A stretch of 40,370 bases of DNA from Bacteroidota bacterium (GTDB lineage: Bacteria > Bacteroidota > Bacteroidia > Chitinophagales > UBA8649): NCBI GenBank assembly GCA_002862745.1, contig PKDX01000047.1, forward strand, positions 1 through 40,370, read 5' to 3'. The position numbers were made by a program, and so were the translations under genes. This document shows, one piece after another, positions 1 through 8,484 of the stretch. Under the pieces are notes generated by a model. The model saw only the letters and a program-made list of their open reading frames with translations. It did no database searches and had not been told where the DNA came from. Within the stretch, counting starts at the first letter, position 1. Every line of letters starts with the position of its first letter.

Positions 1-451
1 GCTCTTTGGCACTAATTAGATTGGGAAAAAGCGAATGCATTGAATCCAAATCATCCAGCATTTCTTGATAGGTGTAATATCCTCCCATCGAACCTAATTC
101 AAAATTTGTAGGATCTAGTGGAGCTGAAGTGGAATCGCAATTGACATTTTTTGTCCAAACGATGTCCTGTTGTTGTCGAAGTCGTTTGCTGTAAAAATCT
201 TCAAGGTCATCGATTTCTACATGATAGGGGATATCTGCTTGTTGAATGAGGCCTAACTCAAAATCGCTGACTTCAATAACTACTTCACCAACTTCTAGCT
301 TCCAATGGGCATGATCCAACGCTAAAGGCATTTCTTTGAGTCGTGATAAGTCTTCGGTTTTCGATATATCAAGGTGAACCCTCGAATAGCGCTGTGCTGA
401 CACGCACTGAAAAGAGAGAGCAAAAAATAAGATATAGGTGAATCGCGTCAT
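1..451 (-). CDS. M14 zinc carboxypeptidase, N-terminal part (runs off left edge)
   Basis: A partial gene read on the minus strand; the first 150 codons are present and the rest lies beyond base 1. The product starts MTRFTYILFFALSF with a signal peptide ending near SAQ (residue 20), so it is exported. Residues about 20-100 look like the propeptide-like N-terminal region, and residues about 117-150 contain GSMGGYYTYQEMLDDLD followed by SMHSLFPNLIS, the entry to the peptidase M14 (carboxypeptidase A/T) fold in secreted Bacteroidota enzymes. The zinc ligands and the catalytic Glu, and any C-terminal T9SS sorting domain, are outside the window, so activity cannot be judged. It lies 51 bases downstream of tamB on the same strand and may be co-transcribed with it. 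The family call rests on the N-terminal signature only. Confidence 0.72.
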   Translation of the reverse strand, partial: MTRFTYILFFALSFQCVSAQRYSRVHLDISKTEDLSRLKEMPLALDHAHWKLEVGEVVIEVSDFELGLIQQADIPYHVEIDDLEDFYSKRLRQQQDIVWTKNVNCDSTSAPLDPTNFELGSMGGYYTYQEMLDDLDSMHSLFPNLISAKE

Positions 452-502
452 CCCCGCAAAATACAACAGATAGAGCGAAGGTTAATTTTAATCCGCGTCA
501 GC

Positions 503-3500
503 TTATGGTTTATTTATAATTTCCTCTGGAGAAAGCTCTTGGGACGAGTTACTCTCCTCTTCGACTTCATTGTTATCTTGAATGTCCTTAATGTTACTCT
601 TTCCGTTGCCACCAAACAACTCATTGATATTATTGAAACTTCGATTGAACGAAAGGCCAAGCCCCGCATTGGTTCGATAGCCTTGGTCAAAAATATCGTA
701 GTCCGTATTGGAAAATGCTTTGAATTTTAATCGGCGGTCTTCGGTGATGGCATAGTTAAACTCAAAGTCACCTGTAAAATTCGTACCCGAGTTTACATCA
801 TCAGAAAACTGATCACCGAAGTCTACATTTCCTCCGACGTTGATTGTCATTCGGTCATTCATAAATCGCTTACTTAGGGCGATTTGAAGTTCTCGACGTC
901 TAATTTGGTTGAGGTCATCGCCATTGTTTACCGAAGGGTCATATGCTCGATAGTTTATGTTAAGATCAAGGTCTAGATTGAGCTCGTCGAACCAGCCGCT
1001 TAGGTAACCGCTTAATTGATTGGATAAAAGTTCGGATACGGTATTGTTGATCCCAGTGCTCACAAGCGCGGCACTAGAGGCACCGGCATCACCAAATGTT
1101 GGAATGAATTGATTGACTACAATAAGACCAAAGACTTGTTGATTCATATTGTTTGCGTCATTGCGCAATAGGTTAATCTTTGTTTCGATTGGATTACGCA
1201 AAATAGGGTCATAGTCTACAATGTCGATATCAAAATCAATCGCGGGTTCTGCTAATGTGTTGGAGATGTTTAACAAAAGTTTGACTGGGACACGCTCATT
1301 GGCTTCGGTATACACTGCCGCATCATTAATGTCGATGTATTCCCGGATAAGGTTTAATGGGGTAGTGTTGATGCGATAGCTTGCGGACACATCTAACACG
1401 GCTTCATCAATGGACCCCTCTAACTGTATTGAACCACCGTCTTCAATGTAAAAGCGTTTGTCGATTACCTCACGCAGCTGAAAGGTGTAGTCCCCAGAGG
1501 CGATTTTATAGGTTCCGTATAGATTGGCCTCCTCCTTTTCTTTTAAATATTCTAGTCGAATATCACCATTTCCTCGAGCGGTTAGAACATCTCCGTCTTC
1601 CTCACTTAGGACAATATGAATCACCGCATCTTGGTCAATGGTTAAATCCATGGCCACATCTAATGGGTTTATGCGAACCTTTTCTTTGGGCTTAAATAAA
1701 CGCTTTGCATTATCATTCTTGAAGGAAAAGAAACCGTGTGATTCGGCGTAAGCTGACTCTTCATATGGGAAAAACAATTCAGTGCCTGGAGTACTCTCAG
1801 CACTTACTTCGAGCTTGATGTCGGATTGTGCATCACCATAGAATCGGGCGCTTCCTGTCACAAAGGCTTGCCCATAGTAATCGGGATTCATGGCTGCTGT
1901 AGTGTTTAGCACTTGAATATTCTCTCCAGAAAGGCTAACATCAAGTGACCAATTTTTTAAGTTTTGATGATAAACATTTCCTCCTCCTACGAGGCTTCGT
2001 TTGACGGCCTCATTGCGAACCGTGTCCATGTAAAAGGCCTCGAGGTGCTCAATAGCCAAGCGATCTTCTAAGAAATCAACTCGCTGATTATAAAGATTAT
2101 ACGTGGTGTTGAGGTAGGAAATGGTTGTAGTTACTTTTCCTGTTTCTAGATAACCTAGGAGATTCGGCTTTTTATCCTTTACCACAAGGTCAAGGTTGCC
2201 GTGAACGTTGCCTTTGTTATTCCGGATATACGAGGGCACTAAGTCTTCTACTGCTTGAACTTCTAAACTGTCAACGACAAACGAAATCTTCGTGTCGTAA
2301 GCTTCACTGTGCCCAGGTAGCCCGTGATACCCTCGAATGGCGACATAGTTTTTCGCTTCCCGTATCAGTGAGCCCGCCTTGATGTCTATTCGATTCTTAT
2401 TTGCATTATATTCTGAGACTAAAATCAGTCGTCCAAGGTCTTGGGTGTTAAGCAAAAGATGTCGAGTATCAATTGATCCTTCTAATTCAGGTGTTTGAAA
2501 GGCATTCTTTATCGAAACCTGAAAGTCCATCTCACCATCAAATTTGTAGATCGGATGATTGAGTAGATCGGAAAAGGCTTTGAGTCTAATAGCTTGTACA
2601 CCAAAATTAAAGTACTGCTTTTCTACTGATTCATCCTCTGAGGTGTAAGGGTACCCTTCCAATTGGATTTTGCCTTGGCTAGGTCCTTTTAGCGTAAAAT
2701 CTTTAAGCCGTACCCATTCATTACTAGCCACTTCCCATTGGTTGTCCTGGCTTATTCGATACACATTGGTATCCAGGTGTATGTCAAAGGCCGAAAAGCT
2801 TCCTTTGAAATGGTTGAATTCATCCCTCAGGTAACCTCCTGCAATGTGAAGCAGTGAATCATGGTTTCCATTTTTTGATTGAATGAAGAATTGTCCGTTA
2901 TCCCCATTTTGCCATAAGCTGACCTCAATGTTTTTAAAGAAGGTCGTATCGAAGAGTGTAACTCCAGTTAAGGCACTTTGTATGTGGTATTGATCGCCAC
3001 TCAGCGTTAGGTTTCCATTAAAGCCTTCAACTAGGTAGTCTTCAAAATCAATGTAATCTGTTGACCATGACGTGAACAAACTGCGCTGAATTCCTCCAAT
3101 GCTTCCGTCAAGCCTAAGTTTCCCGGGTACATTGAGTCTTGGATTGATTATCGAGAGCAAATGGTAGTTGTCGCTAAGATTTATCTTCCATGAGGCGGAT
3201 CGGCCATCGAGGTCTGGAACGGTTAGGCTGTCCTTGAGGCTTTTAACTAAAATGGGGATATCGTCTATAGTGTAGTCCGAGGAGACAAATCCAGATAGGA
3301 ATTCGGATTTTATGTCAATGGCGATGCGCTCGTCGGGCAGTTGACTATATACCAGTCGTGTTGGAGGAAGGGCAACAATGCGTTCATCAAAATCTAAGGC
3401 CCAATCAGAAAGGCTTAAATCTATAAGGCCACGTTCCTCATCAATACTATGGCCATCAAGATTGAATCTTCCTGAAATAGCTAGGTCTTTATCATAATTG

Positions 3501-5371
3501 GAGAATCCCTCAACACGCAAGAAATCCAAGTTGCCCGTAGCTAAGACGGTTGGAATCGTTCCACTCTGATCAATGGTGGCTTGTGCATGGAGTTGCACGG
3601 CATCATCAAAAATCTCAATCTGTCCCAGGTATTTTTCATTGGAAAGATGACCGTTCAACTGGATGTTGTCGATCGTCTGATCTTTATAGTCAAAGGAACT
3701 AATGCTGCCGTAAATGTCTAATTCTCGATCAAGGTTTTGAAATCCATAGCCATCTATTTCTAGATTGCATTGAAGGTTTCCGAAATCTTGATTTTGTAAT
3801 AGCGAGCCAAGATTAAAGTTTGCCGTGGCAAGGCTTCCGTTGTAATTCGGTGGATTCTTTGCATCCCAAGCCATGCTCGCCGCTATATCCGCCCGGCCAA
3901 AAACTGTATTTACCGAGGCATTCATGGCAAGGTCCTGAAGGCTTCCCTCCACATGCCCCTTGATTCCTATGGTAGGAATACGGTCGCAGAATTCAGGCAA
4001 GGAAATCGAAGCTCTTTTGGCTAGTCTTAGCCATGGGGAGGTTTTTGCTGTAAGCTTTTTGCAATCTAATGAGACAAAGGTATTGGTAAGAATAGGAAGG
4101 CCATGAATTGAAGCACGACCTTCAATAAGTAAGTTTTGACTGGTAAATGTAATGCGCTTAATATCGAGTTCGGACAAAGATCCCGTGGCATTAAATGTAT
4201 CCAAGCTCAACGTGTCATTACCCAGAAGATCAATCCATGGAGTTTGGTTGAGATTGAGTTTCGCTAAAAGAAAGTCTTTTTCAGTAGTAGTGATGTAGGA
4301 CTGATTAAGTAATACCTTAAATGGTGCTTTAAATCCGTTGGACAGATTGTATTGGTGGTTGGCTAAGGGTAGATGTAGCCATCCATTAAATGCACTTTCT
4401 CCCCACCGCAGATTGTCCATGCCGAAAAAGAAAGAATCCCATGCTGAGGTTATATCGATCTCTTCTGCCTGAATTGCGGGATATTGATCGACGCTTGCGA
4501 CAAGGTTTTTTGCATTTAGTTGTACAGAGTTTTTATTAGCGTTCAGAGAGAATTGTCCACTCAATTCTTTGATGACCGTGATTGAATCTTGATCCTTTAT
4601 CGTTACATATCTCATGTTGTTCATGGATAAGTTATCTATCGAGACACCCATTGCAGTCAACATGGTGAAATCGATTATAGAATCCCTTGGAAGGTTGGGT
4701 GCAGAGGGTCTTGCGGGCAAAAAATGAGTTATCAATGGTGTGCGAAGATCGATTAACGCGACTTGAATGCTAGAATCTCCTAACACGAGATTGCCCAAAT
4801 CGATGGTTGCTAGGGGTAGGTCTACTTCAATCCTCTGATCGCTTTGAGGCATAAGCACCATGAGGTTAATCTTTTCGAGATTGATTTGTTGAAGTACAGT
4901 TTTCCACTGTCCTCCCTTTTTCACTTGAGGCTTATCTATAGAGGGGTCGGTGTTTAGGACGGCCCTCACTCCATGAACATCGATTTCCTTTATGGAGATT
5001 GTAGAGGCAAACAAATCAAAGACATCAAAGTCAAGCTCTACTTTTTCGAGATGAATGGATTTGTCACTTTGTATTAGGGAGAAGTTTTCAATTCGTGCTG
5101 TATGCCAAAACTCAAAATGTATGTAGTCCAATTCAATGGTGGCATCTAGCGAATGTTCCAGTTGATAAACAAGTTTATTTGCTAGCCAAGTTTGAACTGC
5201 AGGAACTTGGAGGAGCAAGCATAAGGATAATGCTAGAGTGACTATACCTAGGGATAGCCAACCTACAACCTTCGCTATACGTCGGAGAAGCTTCTTTGAT
5301 CCTATGTGCTTTACCTCTTTTATATTGTTTATTTGTATAAAAATACCGAAGAACGGATGAAGCAGGTACAT
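503..5371 (-). CDS. tamB: TamB-like translocation/assembly module protein
   Basis: A 1622-residue AsmA/TamB-type protein. One N-terminal membrane anchor (about residues 32-55, after a Lys/Arg-rich stretch) is followed by more than 1000 residues of beta-rich, low-motif sequence, expected to form the long hydrophobic groove that spans the periplasm. The C-terminal DUF490/TamB domain is about residues 1150-1560. In proteobacteria TamB works with the Omp85 protein TamA in outer-membrane protein insertion and lipid transport; no TamA/BamA gene is visible here. The length is usual for Bacteroidota. The only ATG in frame before the anchor is at 5371, which makes the first 15 bases overlap the start of the divergent tsaD; the first 20 residues are poorly hydrophilic and a non-ATG start further in is possible. 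The polypeptide ends in an acidic, Ser/Glu-rich tail. Confidence 0.9.
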   Translation of the reverse strand: MYLLHPFFGIFIQINNIKEVKHIGSKKLLRRIAKVVGWLSLGIVTLALSLCLLLQVPAVQTWLANKLVYQLEHSLDATIELDYIHFEFWHTARIENFSLIQSDKSIHLEKVELDFDVFDLFASTISIKEIDVHGVRAVLNTDPSIDKPQVKKGGQWKTVLQQINLEKINLMVLMPQSDQRIEVDLPLATIDLGNLVLGDSSIQVALIDLRTPLITHFLPARPSAPNLPRDSIIDFTMLTAMGVSIDNLSMNNMRYVTIKDQDSITVIKELSGQFSLNANKNSVQLNAKNLVASVDQYPAIQAEEIDITSAWDSFFFGMDNLRWGESAFNGWLHLPLANHQYNLSNGFKAPFKVLLNQSYITTTEKDFLLAKLNLNQTPWIDLLGNDTLSLDTFNATGSLSELDIKRITFTSQNLLIEGRASIHGLPILTNTFVSLDCKKLTAKTSPWLRLAKRASISLPEFCDRIPTIGIKGHVEGSLQDLAMNASVNTVFGRADIAASMAWDAKNPPNYNGSLATANFNLGSLLQNQDFGNLQCNLEIDGYGFQNLDRELDIYGSISSFDYKDQTIDNIQLNGHLSNEKYLGQIEIFDDAVQLHAQATIDQSGTIPTVLATGNLDFLRVEGFSNYDKDLAISGRFNLDGHSIDEERGLIDLSLSDWALDFDERIVALPPTRLVYSQLPDERIAIDIKSEFLSGFVSSDYTIDDIPILVKSLKDSLTVPDLDGRSASWKINLSDNYHLLSIINPRLNVPGKLRLDGSIGGIQRSLFTSWSTDYIDFEDYLVEGFNGNLTLSGDQYHIQSALTGVTLFDTTFFKNIEVSLWQNGDNGQFFIQSKNGNHDSLLHIAGGYLRDEFNHFKGSFSAFDIHLDTNVYRISQDNQWEVASNEWVRLKDFTLKGPSQGKIQLEGYPYTSEDESVEKQYFNFGVQAIRLKAFSDLLNHPIYKFDGEMDFQVSIKNAFQTPELEGSIDTRHLLLNTQDLGRLILVSEYNANKNRIDIKAGSLIREAKNYVAIRGYHGLPGHSEAYDTKISFVVDSLEVQAVEDLVPSYIRNNKGNVHGNLDLVVKDKKPNLLGYLETGKVTTTISYLNTTYNLYNQRVDFLEDRLAIEHLEAFYMDTVRNEAVKRSLVGGGNVYHQNLKNWSLDVSLSGENIQVLNTTAAMNPDYYGQAFVTGSARFYGDAQSDIKLEVSAESTPGTELFFPYEESAYAESHGFFSFKNDNAKRLFKPKEKVRINPLDVAMDLTIDQDAVIHIVLSEEDGDVLTARGNGDIRLEYLKEKEEANLYGTYKIASGDYTFQLREVIDKRFYIEDGGSIQLEGSIDEAVLDVSASYRINTTPLNLIREYIDINDAAVYTEANERVPVKLLLNISNTLAEPAIDFDIDIVDYDPILRNPIETKINLLRNDANNMNQQVFGLIVVNQFIPTFGDAGASSAALVSTGINNTVSELLSNQLSGYLSGWFDELNLDLDLNINYRAYDPSVNNGDDLNQIRRRELQIALSKRFMNDRMTINVGGNVDFGDQFSDDVNSGTNFTGDFEFNYAITEDRRLKFKAFSNTDYDIFDQGYRTNAGLGLSFNRSFNNINELFGGNGKSNIKDIQDNNEVEEESNSSQELSPEEIINKP

Positions 5372-6385
5372 ACTATCCTTGCTATTGAGTCAAGTTGTGA
5401 TGATACAAGCGTAGCCCTTGTGGATAAAGGACTTCTTAAAGCCAACGCCGTAGCGAATCAAGAAGTCCATACATCGTATGGTGGGGTAGTGCCTGAATTA
5501 GCTTCACGAGCTCATACATCACATATCGTGCCACTTGTTGCGGAGACACTTCGTGTCAATGATTTGAAAATGAATGACTTAGATGCTATTGTCGCTACAC
5601 GTGGACCAGGTCTCCTTGGATCGTTATTCGTAGGTTGGGAATTTGCCAAAGGTTTGTCCATTGCGTTGGACGTTCCTCTACTAGGTGTGCATCATATGAT
5701 GGCCCATGCGCTATCCCCTATGGGCGCGGACAAGCCGGCAACCTTTCCTTATCTCTGTTTAAATGTTTCAGGAGGACATACACAGTTTGTTATGGTTCGC
5801 GATTGGCATGATGTCGAAGTATTAGGAGGTACATTGGATGATGCAGTTGGGGAGGCCTTTGATAAAGCGGCAAAAATGTTGGGATTACCGTATCCAGGAG
5901 GACCTTATATGGATAAGATGGCGCAGCAAGGAAATCCGCTTAAGTATGCGTTTAGTCGTCCAAAAACAGAAGGGCTTGATTTTAGTTTTAGCGGTGTAAA
6001 AACGGCGATCCGATACTTTTTAGAAAAGGAGACTAAACAAAACCCAACGTTTATCGAAGAAAATCTATACGATTTGTGTGCTTCTATTCAGCACACCTTG
6101 GTAGCTATATTATTGGAAAAATATCAATATGCAGTGGAGCTCTATGATGTTCCTTGTATTGCCCTTGCTGGGGGTGTATCTGCGAATTCTGCCTTGCGAA
6201 AAGCGATTCAGGACTTTGCTCAATCCAACAATGTACAGGTAGCCCTTCCTCCGATTACCTTATGTACGGATAATGCCGGTATGGTAGGATTGTTGGGATT
6301 TCATCTCATGACAAAAGGATATCAAACGGAACTCGATAAGACGCCATTAGCGCGATGGGAATTGAGTGAATGGAATAGGGCATAA
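5357..6385 (+). CDS. tsaD: tRNA N6-adenosine threonylcarbamoyltransferase TsaD
   Basis: Transfers the threonylcarbamoyl group to A37 of tRNAs that read ANN codons (t6A), working in the cytoplasm with TsaB/TsaE/TsaC. The 342-residue length fits the family. Visible signatures are the ASKHA nucleotide-binding start (ILAIESSCDDTSVALVD), the metal-binding HxxxH at H113/H117 within GVHHMMAHAL, NVSGGHTQ, the GEAFDKAAKMLGLPYPGGP block and ALAGGVSANSALR near the C-terminus. The open frame extends 17 codons further upstream, but family alignment begins at MKQVHTILAIES, so the ATG at 5357 is chosen. It is divergent from and overlaps the first codons of tamB. Just upstream lies an AT-rich stretch (5321-5340) that may hold the promoter, with no exact TAnnTTTG. 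Confidence 0.96.
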   Translation: MKQVHTILAIESSCDDTSVALVDKGLLKANAVANQEVHTSYGGVVPELASRAHTSHIVPLVAETLRVNDLKMNDLDAIVATRGPGLLGSLFVGWEFAKGLSIALDVPLLGVHHMMAHALSPMGADKPATFPYLCLNVSGGHTQFVMVRDWHDVEVLGGTLDDAVGEAFDKAAKMLGLPYPGGPYMDKMAQQGNPLKYAFSRPKTEGLDFSFSGVKTAIRYFLEKETKQNPTFIEENLYDLCASIQHTLVAILLEKYQYAVELYDVPCIALAGGVSANSALRKAIQDFAQSNNVQVALPPITLCTDNAGMVGLLGFHLMTKGYQTELDKTPLARWELSEWNRA

Positions 6386-6396
6386 ACAGGAATTTC

Positions 6397-6404
6397 TAAT
6401 TTTA
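6397..6404 (+). promoter_or_regulatory. -7-like octamer TAATTTTA, 4 bases before ATG of lipoprotein gene
   Basis: TAATTTTA fits TAnnTTT(G) except for the last base and sits in the 23-base gap between tsaD and the next gene, exactly 4 bases before the ATG at 6409. No TTG -33 element is seen at the usual spacing. The call rests mainly on the same layout recurring at other starts in the window. Confidence 0.4.
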
Positions 6405-6408
6405 CATT

Positions 6409-6954
6409 ATGATAAAAACGCATATCAATACCATGCTTTTCGGGATTGCATGTTGTCTCTTGACTCTTTCGTTGGGCTTCTTGTCATGTCAAGTGGAAGA
6501 GGATTTGGTTATTGATGGTTGGAAGCCAATCTATCAAGGAGAAGCTGATCTTACCGTTTCGTCTTCTCCTGCTCAACCCATTGAAGAAGCTGGAAAAATC
6601 TATAAGTACGGCCCATACATCTTAGTTGGTGAGACAGGGCAGGGCATTCATGTTTTTGATAATAATGATCCATCAAATCCAACGGAAATTGCCTTTGTCA
6701 ACGTCCCATTAAATGAAGATATGGCGATTCGAAATGATGTCATGTTTGTCGACATAGGTAGAGATGTGGTTGCCGTCGATGTGTCAGATTGGGCGAACGT
6801 TCAAGAAATTGGCCGTTTGTCTGGCATCTATAACCGATCTGATGCATTATATCCTGAAGGGCAGTTTGGATATTTTGAATGCGTAGATACATCGCGAGGT
6901 GTTGTCGTTGATTGGGCCTTGGAAGAATTGGTAAATCCTAAATGTCGTCGATAA
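6409..6954 (+). CDS. LVIVD-repeat lipoprotein (first of a tandem pair)
   Basis: A 181-residue predicted lipoprotein. A hydrophobic leader runs up to the lipobox FLSC (Cys27), so the mature protein should be lipid-anchored in the envelope. The rest contains LVIVD-type repeats, short beta-propeller-like strands such as GETGQGIHVFDNNDPSNPTEI and VVAVDVSDWANVQEIG, and ends in NPKCRR after a GYFECVD motif that I recognise from the C-termini of such proteins, so it looks complete. The biochemical role of LVIVD proteins is not established. The stop codon overlaps the ATG of the next gene (TAATG), pointing to coupled translation. An alternative start at Met9 would still leave a workable signal. Confidence 0.8.
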   Translation: MIKTHINTMLFGIACCLLTLSLGFLSCQVEEDLVIDGWKPIYQGEADLTVSSSPAQPIEEAGKIYKYGPYILVGETGQGIHVFDNNDPSNPTEIAFVNVPLNEDMAIRNDVMFVDIGRDVVAVDVSDWANVQEIGRLSGIYNRSDALYPEGQFGYFECVDTSRGVVVDWALEELVNPKCRR

Positions 6955-7712
6955 TGAATTGGTATTACACAGTGTTAGGAATCTTTTTTCTGAGCCTTAT
7001 AGGTTGCTCAGGAAGTGATAGTAATGTTTTGCCAGGTATAGATAGTGGCGGAGTTATTGGGACCGGGGGCTCGCTCGCTCGATTTACGATTGTACAAAAT
7101 AATTTGTATGCCGTAGACAACACGACCTTGACCACGATTGATATCACCAACCCAACACAAATGATTCTAGAGGATCAACAGGATGTAGGATTTGGTATTG
7201 AAACGATTTTCCCTTTCGATAACACCTTGTTTATTGGATCGAACACAGGGGCCTATATCTACGGCATTGATGGGGAAGGAATACCCTCTGAATTGAGTTT
7301 CTTTGAGCATGCCATGGCCTGTGATCCAGTAGTGAGTGATGGGGATTATGCTTACGTAACCATTCGCTCTGGTAGAGCATGTGACTTCCTTGGGGATGCC
7401 AATATCTTGGAGATCTATGATATTGCCTCATTGGAAAACCCTATCCAGATTACACAAGTTGCGATGAATAACCCAAGAGGCCTTTCAGTTGATGGAGACT
7501 TATTGTTTGTGTGTGATGGGAATCAGGGACTGGTAGTATTTGATATTACCGATCGAACAAACCCAGTGGTGTTGACTCGAGAAATGGGCTTTGAAGCCAA
7601 TGATGTCATTGCCCAAAATGATGTTGCCTTGGTGGTAAGCCCTAATGGTATTCGTCAGTTTGATTACACGGATCCGACGAGTTTAACCGAGTTGTCAAAT
7701 CTTGCCTTATGA
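6954..7712 (+). CDS. LVIVD-repeat lipoprotein (second of a tandem pair)
   Basis: About 252 residues from the ATG at 6954, chosen because it forms a TAATG overlap with the preceding stop; another ATG lies 12 bases upstream at 6942. The leader ends in SLIGC (Cys18 from this start), a lipobox. Then come five or six LVIVD-like repeats, for example NNLYAVDNTTLTTIDITNPT, LLFVCDGNQGLVVFDITD and VALVVSPNGIRQFDYTD. It is larger than, but of the same type as, the neighbour, so the pair probably arose by duplication and divergence. The last codons overlap the start of the outer-membrane gene (ATGATG), making a three-gene coupled unit. Function is unknown; an envelope-exposed binding scaffold is an inference from the repeat type. 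Confidence 0.82.
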   Translation: MNWYYTVLGIFFLSLIGCSGSDSNVLPGIDSGGVIGTGGSLARFTIVQNNLYAVDNTTLTTIDITNPTQMILEDQQDVGFGIETIFPFDNTLFIGSNTGAYIYGIDGEGIPSELSFFEHAMACDPVVSDGDYAYVTIRSGRACDFLGDANILEIYDIASLENPIQITQVAMNNPRGLSVDGDLLFVCDGNQGLVVFDITDRTNPVVLTREMGFEANDVIAQNDVALVVSPNGIRQFDYTDPTSLTELSNLAL

Positions 7713-8449
7713 TGTTACGAAACTATAGCCTAAGTCTGCTTGGCGCACTCATGCTGATTGCTTGCCTTCGGGTAGAAGCACAAAACACTTTGAAGGATTC
7801 GGAAGATACCTATGCATTGAGAACAGCGCGTCCAAAATGGACGACCAAGGTGAGCCTTTTGAGTATAATGGATTGGACTGCACCCTCTTTAAATATCGGG
7901 TCCGAAGTGCAGATACACCCTAAACTGGGACTACACATGGAGGCTGGTCTTGTTAGTCATTTGGTAAATCCTCTCTATGCTTATATCAATATGCAAAATG
8001 CCGATAACTACAAAAATTGGGGAGGAAAAGGAAAGCTCTCATTGCGTTATTACTTTAAGCGAAGAAATAGTGGTCCTGATGTTTTCATCGGTCCATCTAT
8101 AGCCCATACACAGCATAGCAATTCTCAAATGGAGTGGATTTGGGGGCCGAACTTCATTTTTCAAGAACGCGTGGAAACTTCCTCAACGCAGCGCCGCACC
8201 CAGTTTCATCTTGAGTTTGGGTTTTTTAGAAAAGCCGATAAAGACCGCTGGACGGTAGTCGAAAGTGTCTTTGGTATGGGGTTTCAGTATTATAATCTCT
8301 CGTCAGATAACCCGGATTACGTAGGGAATTACCCTGGCCTATCTGTCATGCAACTCGATAAAGGTTCCTATGTACTTCCGTCAGGATATATCGGGGTACT
8401 TGTAAGAATTCCTTCAGGGAAAGCGAGTCGAGACCCCTTAAGAGACTAA
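7709..8449 (+). CDS. Probable outer-membrane beta-barrel protein, unknown function
   Basis: A 246-residue exported protein with a signal peptide ending at VEAQ (cleavage near residue 24). The mature part alternates hydrophobic and polar residues and is rich in aromatics at strand ends (LSLRYYFKR, HLEFGFFRK, GMGFQYYNL, GYIGVLVRIP), as in small outer-membrane barrels. I do not recognise a named family. The start overlaps the stop of the LVIVD gene; the tandem ATGATG means 7709 and 7712 are both possible starts. Tight coupling to two lipoproteins suggests that the three act together at the outer membrane, which is inference. It ends 35 bases before the convergent gcvP end, with no obvious terminator hairpin between them. 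Confidence 0.7.
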   Translation: MMLRNYSLSLLGALMLIACLRVEAQNTLKDSEDTYALRTARPKWTTKVSLLSIMDWTAPSLNIGSEVQIHPKLGLHMEAGLVSHLVNPLYAYINMQNADNYKNWGGKGKLSLRYYFKRRNSGPDVFIGPSIAHTQHSNSQMEWIWGPNFIFQERVETSSTQRRTQFHLEFGFFRKADKDRWTVVESVFGMGFQYYNLSSDNPDYVGNYPGLSVMQLDKGSYVLPSGYIGVLVRIPSGKASRDPLRD

Positions 8450-8484
8450 CAACGAGATTCTAAACGAGAAGTAAACAAATCCCT

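Noticed and set aside
6409-7712. The two LVIVD genes as one gene broken by a frameshift.
   Set aside because: Each has its own lipobox signal, and the first has a complete typical end (NPKCRR). The TAATG overlap is a usual coupling signal.
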